In this document: one piece after another, positions 16,975 through 26,619 of the stretch
Layout of the letters: every line of letters begins with the position of its first letter
Position numbering within the stretch: position 1 is the stretch's first letter
Source of the DNA: Balneolaceae bacterium UBA7797
Lineage (GTDB): Bacteria > Bacteroidota > Rhodothermia > Balneolales > Balneolaceae
Assembly: GCA_002480645.1 (NCBI GenBank)
Contig: DLCN01000009.1
Location: forward strand, 1-64,000
Direction: 5' to 3'
Length of the DNA: 64,000 nt
Position numbers and translations under genes: made by a program
The notes under the pieces: model-generated
What the model was told of the DNA's origin: nothing
The model's database searches: none
The model's input: only the letters and a program-made list of their open reading frames with translations

Positions 16975-18063
16975 CTAATCAACCCAATCGGCAATAAATA
17001 CATTGGTTGAGCGATCGCCACCATTAAAACGATTGGACGAGAAAACGACTTTGGTTCCGTCGTAGGAGAACATTGGGAAGGAATCGAAGTTGTTGTCGAA
17101 AGAAATCTGTTCCAGTCCGGTACCATCCACATTAATCATGTAAATATTGAACGGGAATCCGTATTGAGATTTGTGGTTGGATGAAAACAGAATTTTCTCA
17201 CCGGATGGATGGAAATAAGGCGCCCAGTTGGCGTTACCCAGATCTGTGATCTGCGTCATTTCAGTTCCATCAATATTCACAGTAAAGATTTCCATATCGG
17301 TAGGTTCTACTAAGCCTTCTTCAAGTAACGAAGTATATTTTTCAACTTCTTCCGGTGTCTTAGGACGGGATGCTCTGAAAACCAATTTCTTCCCGTCGGG
17401 AGAGAAGAAAGCACCGCCATCATAACCAAGCTCGTCTGTGATCTGCACTACATTGGAGCCGTCTACATCCATAATGAATAACTCAAGGTCGCCGGTACGC
17501 ATGCTGGTAAATACAATTTTGGAACCGTCAGGAGAGAGCGTTGGCTCTGCATCGTAGCCGGGAGAATCGGTGAGTTGTTTGGTAATATTTCCGTCTAAGT
17601 CGGCAGTGAAAATATCATAACCCTCATAAATCGGCCATACATATGCTCCGTTAGGACCTCGTTCCGGAACTTCCGGACATTCCTTACTGTCCAGATGGGT
17701 TGAACTGTATACGATGGTAGAGTCTCCGCCCATGAAATACGAACAGGTGGTACGCCCCATTCCTGTGCTCAGCATTTTTGGTTTGAAGTCTTTTGAATCC
17801 GGAGTTTCAGCTTCCATGGTAAAGATCTGATCACAAGTGGCTCCCCATTCAGGATTATCAGACTGGAATACAAGTTTGGTGTCGTCAAAGCTCCAGTAAG
17901 CTTCTGCATTATTTGCACCAAATGTTAATTGGCGAACATTTTTAAAATGAACTTCCTGCTCATATCGCAAGGTGTCGGCAGCAGGATCGTAGGAATCTTT
18001 TTTTGATTCTGATGAACAGTTGACCAGCACTAGTGCTGCGAATAAAATTGATAAATATTTCAT
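16975..18063 (-). CDS. TolB-like WD40/PD40 beta-propeller lipoprotein
   Basis: 362 residues with a lipoprotein signal (LVLVNCSS, Cys at about 16) followed by a propeller built of PD40 repeats: EAYWSFDDTKLVFQS, EPTLSPDGSKIVFTSMR, GAFFSPDGKKLVFRASR, APYFHPSGEKILFSSNH and FPMFSYDGTKVVFSSNR. These TolB-type blades bind protein or ligand partners. The lack of a TolB N-terminal domain and the lipid anchor indicate an envelope lipoprotein rather than canonical TolB. It is transcribed alone with its own terminator. Role unknown. Confidence 0.85.
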   Translation of the reverse strand: MKYLSILFAALVLVNCSSESKKDSYDPAADTLRYEQEVHFKNVRQLTFGANNAEAYWSFDDTKLVFQSDNPEWGATCDQIFTMEAETPDSKDFKPKMLSTGMGRTTCSYFMGGDSTIVYSSTHLDSKECPEVPERGPNGAYVWPIYEGYDIFTADLDGNITKQLTDSPGYDAEPTLSPDGSKIVFTSMRTGDLELFIMDVDGSNVVQITDELGYDGGAFFSPDGKKLVFRASRPKTPEEVEKYTSLLEEGLVEPTDMEIFTVNIDGTEMTQITDLGNANWAPYFHPSGEKILFSSNHKSQYGFPFNIYMINVDGTGLEQISFDNNFDSFPMFSYDGTKVVFSSNRFNGGDRSTNVFIADWVD

Positions 18064-18227
18064 GTTTTTTGTTGGTGAAAATTTCGCGAGAACATCTCGT
18101 TCTAATGTGAAGATTTGATGAAGATACCGGTTTTTGAGGCATCAGTGAAGGCTATATCATTAATAATCGAAACAAAGTTCCGGGTTTGGCCTTCAAAGGT
18201 ACAAACAGAACAAAAATTAACGTTTTT

Positions 18228-18659
18228 ATGAATTTAAGAAGCTTTTTTACACTAATTGTACTTTTTGCAACCGTAGGTTTTGCCTGTTCAAATGAGACAA
18301 AACAGAATATGAATGAGATGTCGGAGAGTGCTGAACAAACGGTACAATCTGCCACTGAAAATATGAAGATGACCAAAGATGAGTTCATCGCCAATGCACA
18401 GGATCAGCTTGACGAGATCAAGGATGAGATCGACGATATTGAAGCAAATATCAAAGACAACGGTACAGATCTGAAAGAAGAGACCAAAGAAAGATGGGAA
18501 GATCTGAAAGGTGAGCGCTCAGAACTTGAGAAGAATATTGATAACCTGAAGGATACTTCTGAAGAGAACTGGGAAGAAGCCCGCGAGAATTTTTCCGAGA
18601 ACATGGAAGACTTCAAAGATAACTTCAATAATTTTTTAGATGACCTGAAAATAGGTTGA
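18228..18659 (+). CDS. Small secreted or lipid-anchored coiled-coil protein
   Basis: Of two in-frame starts the ATG at 18228 is preferred, because it places a signal peptide directly at the N-terminus (MNLRSFFTLIVLFATVGFACS); the upstream ATG at 18186 adds 14 unlikely residues. The Cys at about 19 could be lipidated although the lipobox is non-canonical. The mature part (~125 residues) is almost entirely charged helix rich in Asp, Glu, Lys and Asn, with heptad-like repeats (EIKDEIDDIEANIKDN, ERWEDLKGERSELEKNIDNL). It recalls small helical stress or apolipoprotein-like envelope proteins. No specific family is assigned. A strong terminator follows. Confidence 0.7.
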   Translation: MNLRSFFTLIVLFATVGFACSNETKQNMNEMSESAEQTVQSATENMKMTKDEFIANAQDQLDEIKDEIDDIEANIKDNGTDLKEETKERWEDLKGERSELEKNIDNLKDTSEENWEEARENFSENMEDFKDNFNNFLDDLKIG

Positions 18660-18683
18660 TCCCTCTTCCATAATCCCACAATG

Positions 18684-18718
18684 AATCCTGCATTCAACAG
18701 TGTGCAGGATTTTTTTTA
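18684..18718 (+). terminator. Rho-independent terminator after coiled-coil gene
   Basis: AATCCTGCA/TGCAGGATT stem with a 10-nt loop followed by eight T on the plus strand. It overlaps the stop codon of the convergent gene at 18716. Confidence 0.85.
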
Positions 18719-20221
18719 TTGATGCTGATTGTGACCTGTACTCAACAATTCAAACATGTGCTGGAATACTCCTTTACCGATCTTAAGAAATCGCTCCTGC
18801 CCGCCAAGCGACAGATAGCGTAACACCAATCGCAGTTCACTCAACAGAGCGGGTGGGTGAGTTACCAACGAATCTTCGTTGATAATGTGGTCCCAATCGA
18901 TAGGTTTTTGGAATTTAACGCCTGCCCGCAGCATCACATCACGATACACATTCGCCATTAATCCATACCCGATGGTAGTGGGATGGATCCCGTCGAGACT
19001 GAAAATTCCTCCTTTGTACACTTTCCGGCTTTCTTTGTTAACACGAATAAAATCGGTGGAGAGGGTAACATCTCCGTTATCATCTACAAAGTGAGCAGTG
19101 AGCGGATTCCGTTTCAGGGCTGCAATAAAATCTTTCGGGTAACTTCTCACTAACTCTCCTCCAAGTCTTCTTCTCGCCATGCCGGCCACATTCTTTGCCA
19201 TCGGCACCACATGAAATCCGAATTCACGTGCAGTTTTTCTGATGATGGAATTGTATTCATCTACTGTAAAATCAAGCTGAATAGCCTGATCTTTGGTTAA
19301 ATGCGGATGTTTTTCCGGGTCGAAATCCTCATCCCAGATCCAGAAACGAGTGTAATAATCGTAATAGCCCAAATGATTGGCTGAATACTGCGAATTGACC
19401 CCACGACAGACCGGTGCGATGGTGGGGTAGGGGATAGTTGGTACAAATACTCTCTGCACTCCGATCCTTGCTATGCGTTCGGCAAACTTCCGGTATTCGA
19501 TCTCAAAATGTTCCGGACGGTATACCGAATGCTTTCTAAAGGCCATAAAAGTCTCGAGGTCTTCCGGTTCCGACCATTTGAATTGCATATTTACTACAGC
19601 GCCTAACGCATTATTATGCCCGATGCAGGCAATGAGATTCTCAACACCACCATCCTGATGCAAGGCTTCAATATTATCGATCTGCGAACGCTCCTGTAAG
19701 GTGGGATCGAAGGATGGGTTCAACACCATTCTTGCGGTCGTATACTTGGCATGCTCGGGCAGCATCCCGAAAACAGAATATCGCTCTTTGTGATCTTCAA
19801 TAAATTCCCGGCTGTTCTTTTCATTTACCATCCAGGTGTCATTTACCGCAAATCCCCATACAGCCTGATTATGAAACGGTGTATCACGTAGTACCCGGAG
19901 ATCTTTTTTTTCTCCTTCCCAATAACTTTTGATCCGTTTCAGTGTTTTGATGGTATGGGAAGCGGCACCGGAATATTCATCCCATTCAATGGTGGGGCCG
20001 AATTCATCTTCCAATCCCCGAAGAATAACGTCCAGATTCATCGGGATGCCGGCCTGTGCAGTAAACAAAGGTTGGTCGAAATCCGGCCGGGGATTGAAAC
20101 ACCTTCGGATAAATGATGGGAAATTAATATCGGTACGATAAATTCCACCATTCTGAAAGCCTTGTGCGAGGCTGTCTCCGATGACGGCTAGTTTATGTTT
20201 TGGCTGCTTTTTTCCGAACAT
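18716..20221 (-). CDS. SGNH/GDSL-type hydrolase
   Basis: 501 residues. Block I with the nucleophile is near the N-terminus (AVIGDSLAQGF, S17), a block III-like CIGHNNALG follows at about 205-212, and the catalytic Asp-His block V is near residue 420 (SLDGIHPTTIGYGLMA). The protein is longer than simple GDSL esterases and has no signal peptide, so it probably acts in the cytoplasm on an ester of unknown nature. The first codon lies 70 bp from the divergent AhpD-like gene. The fold is well supported, the substrate unknown. Confidence 0.8.
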   Translation of the reverse strand: MFGKKQPKHKLAVIGDSLAQGFQNGGIYRTDINFPSFIRRCFNPRPDFDQPLFTAQAGIPMNLDVILRGLEDEFGPTIEWDEYSGAASHTIKTLKRIKSYWEGEKKDLRVLRDTPFHNQAVWGFAVNDTWMVNEKNSREFIEDHKERYSVFGMLPEHAKYTTARMVLNPSFDPTLQERSQIDNIEALHQDGGVENLIACIGHNNALGAVVNMQFKWSEPEDLETFMAFRKHSVYRPEHFEIEYRKFAERIARIGVQRVFVPTIPYPTIAPVCRGVNSQYSANHLGYYDYYTRFWIWDEDFDPEKHPHLTKDQAIQLDFTVDEYNSIIRKTAREFGFHVVPMAKNVAGMARRRLGGELVRSYPKDFIAALKRNPLTAHFVDDNGDVTLSTDFIRVNKESRKVYKGGIFSLDGIHPTTIGYGLMANVYRDVMLRAGVKFQKPIDWDHIINEDSLVTHPPALLSELRLVLRYLSLGGQERFLKIGKGVFQHMFELLSTGHNQHQ

Positions 20222-20291
20222 TTTATGTCCACTCTTGAGAGGGGATTATGGGCTGTGTACCTTTGGGGTCAATTTTCAAATCGTAGCAAAT

Positions 20292-20669
20292 ATGTCAAAT
20301 TCATTCGACAAAAACCGTCTTGAACTATTCCGTGAAAAAAGAGCGGAGCAAAACGAAAAAGTACTGGGATTGGGTCACCTGGGGATCAAACGATTCTTTA
20401 ACATGGATTCGAATACCTACCGGGAGGGGGCGCTCGACTCAAAGACGAAAGAGCTACTCGGGTTGGTTGCTTCGGCAGTGCTCCGCTGCAACGATTGTAT
20501 TGATTATCACCTTGAACAATGCGCCAAAACCGGATCCAACAAAGAAGAGATCATAGACGCGCTGAATGTATCCCTAACAGTGGGAGGAAGTATTGTGATA
20601 CCCCATCTTCGTCATGCAGTGGATACCATCGAAATGCTGGAAAAGGAAGGTGCATTCGATCCTCAATGA
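20292..20669 (+). CDS. AhpD-like carboxymuconolactone decarboxylase family protein
   Basis: The ATG at 20292 begins a typical 125-residue protein; the longer open frame to 20181 overlaps the divergent gene and adds atypical sequence. The core is SKTKELLGLVASAVLRCNDCIDYHLEQCAKTG with the C66-x2-C69-x3-H73 motif of AhpD-type peroxidase partners, followed by EEIIDALNVSLTVGGSIVIPH. Such proteins are thiol-dependent alkylhydroperoxidases or reductants. No ahpC or other redox partner is adjacent. Confidence 0.87.
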   Translation: MSNSFDKNRLELFREKRAEQNEKVLGLGHLGIKRFFNMDSNTYREGALDSKTKELLGLVASAVLRCNDCIDYHLEQCAKTGSNKEEIIDALNVSLTVGGSIVIPHLRHAVDTIEMLEKEGAFDPQ

Positions 20670-20710
20670 TCAGAGGTCATTACTCTGGATATTGACTAAT
20701 TGAAAAGTGA

Positions 20711-23137
20711 TCATTTAAAATTGACCAGTGTGACTCCGGCACCACCGAAATCTTCATTTCCAAGATTAAAGCTCTTGATCTCGGAACGGCTTTTCAGGTA
20801 CTTATGGATCTGATCCTTCAGAATACCATCACCTTTTCCGTGTATGATCTCAACCTGATGCATTCCTCGAAATACCGCCCGGTCGATATAATGAGTTACT
20901 TCTTTGATCGCTTCATCAGCCCGTTTTCCGCGCAGATCTAAAGAAGGCTGAACCAATTCCTTCATGAATTCGGTATCGCCAACCATAACATTAGAGCGGG
21001 CTTTCTTCTCTTTATTTTTCTTTGGAGCTTCCACTTTGATCAGGTTCTTGTACTTAGTTCGCAGCCGGAGTCCGTCGGCTTGAACCACGGCATTTTTACC
21101 TTTTAATTCTATGAGTTCTCCGGTGGTATTGCCATCCAGAAAGCGGACATGATCTCCCACTTTGGGAGGTTTTTTACTCTTGCGGAATTGCGCCTCACGC
21201 TTCTCTTTCACCTTTTCAAGATCTCCGGCAATATCCTTTTTCTGCTGCTCAATTTCCTTCCGGATAGTTTTGATCTGATCTTTATCCGTCTTTTGATTTA
21301 CCCGGATCTGTTCAACCGCCTGTTCCACTTTCTGGTTGGCAGTGTCCATGATGTTTTTCGCCTCGATCAGAGCCTTCTCACGGATCTTTTCTTTTTCTTT
21401 ATTTATGCTTTCCAGCTTATTCAGATATCGATTCCGATCCTTTTCTGCTTTATCCTTGAGCGCACGAAATTTCTCTTTGGTTTCGGAGGCTTCCTGGGTT
21501 TTTGCTTCCAGTTCAGCGATCAGAGACTCCATTTTATTTTTGGCCTCTCCGAGTAATTCCTTCGATCTGTTCAAGATCCCTTCATTCAGTTGCATACGTT
21601 GAGCGATCTCGAAGGCATAACTGCTTCCGGGAATTCCTTTCTTGAATTTATACGTTGGTGAAAGCGAAGACTGATCAAACTCCATGCTACCATTTACCGC
21701 ATTGGGGTGCTCGTGCGCAAAGACCTTCAGCGAGCCATGATGGGTGGTCACGATCACTTTACAGTCGTAGCCAAGCAGATATTCAATGAACGATTGAAAC
21801 AGAGCCCCACCTTCTTCCGGATCAGTTCCGGCGGCAGCCTCATCGATCATAACCAGACTTCCGGGCTCAAATTTCTTTTGCGATTCCCGCATCCATTTCA
21901 AACGGCTGGAAAAAGTACTCAGATCGTTTTCAATGGATTGATCATCTCCAAGATCCACAAAGATTCCGGGAAAGACAGGAAGTTCCGAAGTCGGGTCAGC
22001 GGGGATAGCATAGCCGGTTTGATTCATTAACGCACAGATGCCAACCGTTTTCATGGCTACTGATTTTCCCCCGGCATTGGGTCCGGTGATCATCAGGCAG
22101 CGTTCATCTCTATCCATATCCATAAATAGAGGGATGATCTCCAACCGTTCTTCTTTTTTCAGATCCAGATTTTTGAGCCGCAGATTCGGATTAAAGGTTT
22201 TCTTTAATTTCAGCGTGCCATTTTTAGACAGGATAGGAATATCGCCATCCAGCTTGATGGAAACCTTAGCTTTAGCCGCGATCATATCGATATCCGCGAG
22301 GCATTCAATATTCTGATACAGATATTGCGTATTTACCCGAACATGATTGGTAAGTTCTTTAAGGATGCGTTCGATTTCCTGCTGTTCTTCTACTTCAAAC
22401 TGACGGATCTCATTATTAAGATGTAATGCCTCAACCGGTTCAAGATATACGGTTTGGCCGGTAGAGGAGACGTCATGGATGAAGCCTTGTATCTTACGTT
22501 TATGCTCTGCTAAGATCGGGATCACCATGCGGCCGTTTCGTATGGTGGCACCTTCATCACTGGCCATTCCATCTTTCACAGCCTGACGCATCTGTCGGTT
22601 GATGGTGCTCCGCAGTTCGTTACGCTTGGCATTCAATCGCTTTCGGATAGCCCGGAGTTCCGGACTTGCATCGTCTTTTAACTCTCCATTTTCACTTACT
22701 TTAGCTTTGATGGAAGCCTCAAGATCTTTCAGCGGGATCAATTCTTCCGAGATCCCATAGAGCACAGGTTTATGCTCTGTTCGGGCTTTAAAGAATTTCT
22801 TAACATTTCTTGCCGTAGAGCAGATCGTGAGTACCTCTCTGAAGATCGGAAGCGGGATAATGCTTCCCTGAACCCGCGCTGTTTTTAAATATGCTCTAAC
22901 ATCCGGTAATTCACCCAACGGAAATGGATCCGGATCACGGATGACCTCCATCATCTCCCGGGTTTGTGCAAGGCGAACTTCAACCTGCTCAACAATGCTG
23001 GTTGGTTGTAATCCCTCAATCAATTCACAGGATCGTTCAGATTGAGCGGCATGTAGTGTAGCCTCGCGGATCTGTTCAAAACCTAATTTCTCTAAAACGT
23101 TGTTGGGGTAAAATTGCATGAATATATGTTGAAGCAT
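20711..23137 (-). CDS. mutS2: MutS2 family ATPase/endonuclease
   Basis: 808 residues with the MutS2 plan: clamp/lever helices (1-300), the HDVSSTGQTVYLEP signature, ATPase core with Walker A GPNAGGKS (352-359) and Walker B-like LVMIDEAAAGTDPEEGG, a long charged coiled coil (~510-640), a KOW-like segment (VGDHVRFLDGNTTGELIELKG) and a C-terminal Smr nuclease domain (LDLRGKRADEAI...VEIIHGKGDGIL). It lacks the mismatch-recognition domain of MutS. Members restrain recombination and some rescue collided ribosomes. Met at codon 7 (23119) is an alternative start. A 155-bp divergent region separates it from the PhzF gene. Confidence 0.93.
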   Translation of the reverse strand: MLQHIFMQFYPNNVLEKLGFEQIREATLHAAQSERSCELIEGLQPTSIVEQVEVRLAQTREMMEVIRDPDPFPLGELPDVRAYLKTARVQGSIIPLPIFREVLTICSTARNVKKFFKARTEHKPVLYGISEELIPLKDLEASIKAKVSENGELKDDASPELRAIRKRLNAKRNELRSTINRQMRQAVKDGMASDEGATIRNGRMVIPILAEHKRKIQGFIHDVSSTGQTVYLEPVEALHLNNEIRQFEVEEQQEIERILKELTNHVRVNTQYLYQNIECLADIDMIAAKAKVSIKLDGDIPILSKNGTLKLKKTFNPNLRLKNLDLKKEERLEIIPLFMDMDRDERCLMITGPNAGGKSVAMKTVGICALMNQTGYAIPADPTSELPVFPGIFVDLGDDQSIENDLSTFSSRLKWMRESQKKFEPGSLVMIDEAAAGTDPEEGGALFQSFIEYLLGYDCKVIVTTHHGSLKVFAHEHPNAVNGSMEFDQSSLSPTYKFKKGIPGSSYAFEIAQRMQLNEGILNRSKELLGEAKNKMESLIAELEAKTQEASETKEKFRALKDKAEKDRNRYLNKLESINKEKEKIREKALIEAKNIMDTANQKVEQAVEQIRVNQKTDKDQIKTIRKEIEQQKKDIAGDLEKVKEKREAQFRKSKKPPKVGDHVRFLDGNTTGELIELKGKNAVVQADGLRLRTKYKNLIKVEAPKKNKEKKARSNVMVGDTEFMKELVQPSLDLRGKRADEAIKEVTHYIDRAVFRGMHQVEIIHGKGDGILKDQIHKYLKSRSEIKSFNLGNEDFGGAGVTLVNFK

Positions 23138-23292
23138 TTCAGTACTGGAAGATAAACTGAATTAATGTGTATTTCGATTCTTGTTTTGAGGAAAACCCTG
23201 GGTAGCATGCTGCTTTGCCATTGTTATAATATCCTTTGAATACCACACGAATCGCTCTACCTTGTTCATGATCACTAATAAACCTGAGTATT

Positions 23293-24075
23293 ATGAAAAT
23301 CCCCATCTTTCAGGCCGATGCATTCACAAGTGAAATGTTTAAAGGAAATCCGGCGGCGGTTTGCCCTTTACAGGAATGGTTAAGTGATGATACTCTGCAG
23401 GCCATTGCCGCGGAGAATAACCTTTCCGAAACAGCTTTTTTTGTGAAAGAGGGAAATGGATTCAGATTGAGATGGTTTACTCCGGTTACCGAGGTGGACC
23501 TTTGTGGACATGCTACTTTGGCAACAGCTCATATTCTGTTTGAGGAATTAGGTTATAAAGAAGATGTGATATCATTTCAATCCCGGAGTGGTTTGCTAAC
23601 GGTAGAAAAAGAAGGGGATCTGCTTAAAATGGATTTTCCTTCGGACCCGATGGATCAGGTGGAAGCTCCCGCTGTTCTGTTTCAGGCACTGGGTATTCAA
23701 CGGACCCCTTTTACGTTCAAAAGTGATGATTATATGGTGATCCTTGAAACAGAAGACGAAGTGGCGGCATTGAATCCCGATTTCCGATTGTTAAGCGAGG
23801 TTCCGGCACGTGGGATTATTGTTTCAGCAAAAGGGAATGATGTTGATTTTGTATCCCGGTTCTTTGCTCCGCAATCCGGCATAGACGAAGACCCGGTCAC
23901 AGGGTCTGCTCATACAAAGCTTACACCATATTGGTCGGAAGTGCTGAATAAGAAAGAAATGACTGCCCGACAGATTTCAGCACGCAGCGGGGATCTGTTG
24001 GTCAGAGATAAAGACACCCGGGTAGAAATTCTGGGTAAAGCGGTAACCTACATGAAAGGAGAAGTGTACCTGTAG
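23293..24075 (+). CDS. PhzF family isomerase/epimerase
   Basis: 260 residues with the two-domain PhzF pattern: IPIFQADAFTSEMFKGNPAAVC at the N-terminus with the catalytic Glu in NNLSETAFF (~45), the RWFTPVTEVDLCGHATLA motif (~66-83), and in the second half FAPQSGIDEDPVTGSAHTKLTPYW. Family members isomerise or epimerise small metabolites (phenazine precursors, amino-acid derivatives); no phenazine genes are present, so the substrate is unknown. Its TAG stop shares one base with the GTG start of the next gene, indicating coupled translation. Confidence 0.9.
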   Translation: MKIPIFQADAFTSEMFKGNPAAVCPLQEWLSDDTLQAIAAENNLSETAFFVKEGNGFRLRWFTPVTEVDLCGHATLATAHILFEELGYKEDVISFQSRSGLLTVEKEGDLLKMDFPSDPMDQVEAPAVLFQALGIQRTPFTFKSDDYMVILETEDEVAALNPDFRLLSEVPARGIIVSAKGNDVDFVSRFFAPQSGIDEDPVTGSAHTKLTPYWSEVLNKKEMTARQISARSGDLLVRDKDTRVEILGKAVTYMKGEVYL

Positions 24076-24884
24076 TGGAAATATTATTTCTTGTAATTAT
24101 TGGAGTGGCAGCCGGTATCCTGGCCGGATTAATGGGAATTGGCGGGGGCATTATTTTTACTCCGGTGTTGTTTTTTCTATTCGAGAAAGCAGGAGTGGAG
24201 CATTCCGTTACATGGTCGGTGGCTTCCGGACTTTTCTGTACATTGGTTGCCGCAGGAAGCAGTGCCATCCGGCAGGCTATTGCCAGGCATTTATTTTTAG
24301 CAGAAAGTATTAAGCTTGGGATATTTGGTGCCATCGGGATTACGGCGGGTAAGCTTTTACTTACCTCCCCATATTATAACAGAACAGAATTTGTGCTGTT
24401 TTTCAGCGCTTTATTATTGTATACCGCTTACCTGATGTTTCGTCGCGGAAGAGATACTATGAGCGAAAATGACCGGGAATTTACCGATCTGAAGGCGGGA
24501 CATGCCTTTGTAACCGGAGGAATTGGAGGCTTTGTTGCTTCACTTGCCGGAGTTGGAGGCGGAGGGATCATGGTTCCGATCATGAATCTGTTCTATAAAC
24601 AACCTTTTCGGAAAACGGTGAGTATTTCCCAGCTGGGGATGGTCATTATGGTCTCTGTAGGAGTTATCCAACTTGCACTAAGTCAACCTGCTGAATCAGG
24701 GATTACCGGATTTCATCTGGGGTATGTTGATTTTGGTGCAGCACTTCCTTTATCGATGGGTGGATTAGTAGGCGCTTATGCAGGAGCCTATTTCAATCAC
24801 CGGATAAACCGGAAATACCTGCAATGGGGATTTGCTATTCTGGCTACGATCATGGCCACCCGATTGATCTGGGGCATAATTTGA
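24075..24884 (+). CDS. TauE/SafE family sulfite/organosulfur exporter
   Basis: 269 residues, about eight membrane helices, with the internally repeated family motif: AGILAGLMGIGGGIIFTPVLFF near the N-terminus and GFVASLAGVGGGGIMVPIMN in the second half. Members export anions such as sulfite or sulfoacetate, or act as unspecified permeases. It starts with GTG in a TAGTG overlap with the PhzF gene, which both supports the start and suggests a two-gene operon. Substrate not determinable here. Confidence 0.88.
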   Translation: MEILFLVIIGVAAGILAGLMGIGGGIIFTPVLFFLFEKAGVEHSVTWSVASGLFCTLVAAGSSAIRQAIARHLFLAESIKLGIFGAIGITAGKLLLTSPYYNRTEFVLFFSALLLYTAYLMFRRGRDTMSENDREFTDLKAGHAFVTGGIGGFVASLAGVGGGGIMVPIMNLFYKQPFRKTVSISQLGMVIMVSVGVIQLALSQPAESGITGFHLGYVDFGAALPLSMGGLVGAYAGAYFNHRINRKYLQWGFAILATIMATRLIWGII

Positions 24885-25249
24885 TGAGTGGAAAGCGAAA
24901 CGGTAGGTGTTAACACCAATCTTCGCAATTTAACCCGGCCTCATCCCGGTTTAAATGAGGAAGGGCGGGAGCTTAAGTTCCGCATTGGTTTAGTGTTTGG
25001 GAACCAGAGGTGCCTTTTAAATTCTATTCTAGCATAAATTCGCGAAATCAATAGGTTCCCAAACTAAAAAAGAAGCTCCCGTTCAGAGAGCTTCTTTTGG
25101 TTTGTTAGCAATCTATAGCCTTGCCGTCTGTAGGGCCGGTCCGTTTCAAAACAACACCACGAACCACGGCTATAATCCAGTAAACTAAATCCGGCTAAGA
25201 GGTACCATTCCCATGGCATGCTCTGGGGAAAGCCGGAATGTTGGGGAAT
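24885..25249. other. 365-bp intergenic region with several inverted repeats
   Basis: No credible gene. After the TauE gene there is a bulged inverted repeat (24989-25005 with 25054-25068, GGTTCCCAAAC core). A shared bidirectional terminator follows at 25066-25098. On the ftsZ side (minus strand) two more inverted repeats occur: CCGGCT/AGCCGG at 25191-25196 and 25231-25236, and TATAGCC/GGCTATA at 25114-25120 and 25168-25174. The ftsZ transcript would thus carry a ~150-nt structured 3' tail. I do not recognise a known RNA family. Confidence 0.5.
25066..25098. terminator. Bidirectional terminator between tauE-like gene and ftsZ
   Basis: GAAGCTC/GAGCTTC stem with A6 on the left and T4 on the right. 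It serves the TauE gene on plus and the end of the division cluster on minus. Confidence 0.85.
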
Positions 25250-26563
25250 TTAATCCATGATCTTTCGCAAAAATGCGGGTTGATCTGAATCATCTTTTCT
25301 AATGCGCTCAGTTCGGCTTTGGAACGGAGCCACATTTGAATTTTCCTGTTGTTCGTTAGCTGGTTCCTCAGCTTTGGGCTCATCCTTTCGAACATTGATC
25401 TCCCGGCGCTGGAACGATGGAGTATCCATGCGTTTCAGATTATTTTCACCTTTATAGAAATCACCGGTATGGCGGGTAAATCTGGTTGGGATATCCTGTT
25501 TCGGCGGAGTTTGAGCCGTAGCAGCATTTTCAGCAGCTCTGTTCATTTGCTGCTGCTTCGGGGCCACTTTAGCTGAATTTCTGTCTTCAGCGAGATCAAA
25601 ACCGGTAGCTATTACAGTTACACGGATCTCATCACCAAAGTCCTCATCGAGAACGGTACCGAGAATAATTTCTGCCTCGTCACCGGCTTCCTGCTGGATG
25701 ATACTTGTTGCAGTAGTTGTTTCACGCATTCCCAGGTTTGAGCCTGCAGAAATGTTAACCAAGACATTGCGTGCACCGCGAATACTTACTCCATCTAACA
25801 ATGGAGAGTTGATCGCTTCACGGGCAGCAATTTCGGCACGGTCGGGACCGGACGCGGTAGAAGCACCCATTATGGCGGCTCCACCATCGGTCATGGTTGT
25901 GCGCACATCAGCAAAGTCAAGGTTGATAAGACCCGGCATTAGAATAAGGTCGCTGATACCACGGGTTGCGTTATAAAGTACTTCATTAGCCAGAGCAAAA
26001 GCCTCAACCAGCGAAGTGTTTTCGTCTGCGATATCAAGTAACCGTTCGTTTGGGATCACAATAACGGTGTCGCAGTTCTTTTTAAGTTCGTTGATACCTT
26101 CCAGGGCATATTTCTTTCTGATCTTACCTTCACACTCAAATGGTGTGGTGATAATACCTACGGTAAGAATGCCTTTACGTTTTGCCATTCCGGCAACTAC
26201 AGGCGCGCCACCGGTTCCGGTACCGCCACCCATTCCGGCCGTAACAAAGATCATGTCGGCACTTTCAAGTGATTCTTCAATTTCGTGACGATTCTCTTCC
26301 ACGGCTTCACGACCGATCTCTGGTCGGGCACCGGCTCCAAGTCCGCTGGTTAATGCAGAACCTACCTGAATTTTCAGGTCTGCCATGCTGTTTTTTAGCG
26401 CCTGAGCATCGGTGTTCAGTGCAATGTATTCTACACTGTCGAGCCCCATGCTGATCATATTATTGATAGCGTTGCCGCCACCGCCGCCAACACCAATTAC
26501 TTTAATTTTGGCGTTATCCTGGCTTTGTTCATCGAAAAAGAATCGAGTATTAGGGTTAGCCAT
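25250..26563 (-). CDS. ftsZ: Cell division GTPase FtsZ
   Basis: 437 residues. The tubulin signature GGGTGTGGAPVVAGMAK (~111-127), nucleotide-binding KVIGVGGGGGNAINNMI near the N-terminus and the T7-loop region NLDFADVRT (co-catalytic) are intact. The C-terminal linker (~325-425) is polar and variable and ends in the conserved peptide PAFLRKIMD, which binds FtsA and other partners. It is the last gene of the dcw cluster, 56 bp downstream of ftsA. It polymerises into the cytokinetic ring at midcell. Confidence 0.98.
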   Translation of the reverse strand: MANPNTRFFFDEQSQDNAKIKVIGVGGGGGNAINNMISMGLDSVEYIALNTDAQALKNSMADLKIQVGSALTSGLGAGARPEIGREAVEENRHEIEESLESADMIFVTAGMGGGTGTGGAPVVAGMAKRKGILTVGIITTPFECEGKIRKKYALEGINELKKNCDTVIVIPNERLLDIADENTSLVEAFALANEVLYNATRGISDLILMPGLINLDFADVRTTMTDGGAAIMGASTASGPDRAEIAAREAINSPLLDGVSIRGARNVLVNISAGSNLGMRETTTATSIIQQEAGDEAEIILGTVLDEDFGDEIRVTVIATGFDLAEDRNSAKVAPKQQQMNRAAENAATAQTPPKQDIPTRFTRHTGDFYKGENNLKRMDTPSFQRREINVRKDEPKAEEPANEQQENSNVAPFQSRTERIRKDDSDQPAFLRKIMD

Positions 26564-26619
26564 GTTTACTCCTCGTTATTTGTCTTGTTTACTGGATTTA
26601 TATTCTGTAGATGTTATTA

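Noticed and set aside
20181..20291. N-terminal extension of the AhpD-like protein
   Set aside because: It overlaps the divergent hydrolase gene and adds Cys/Phe-rich residues not seen in the family.
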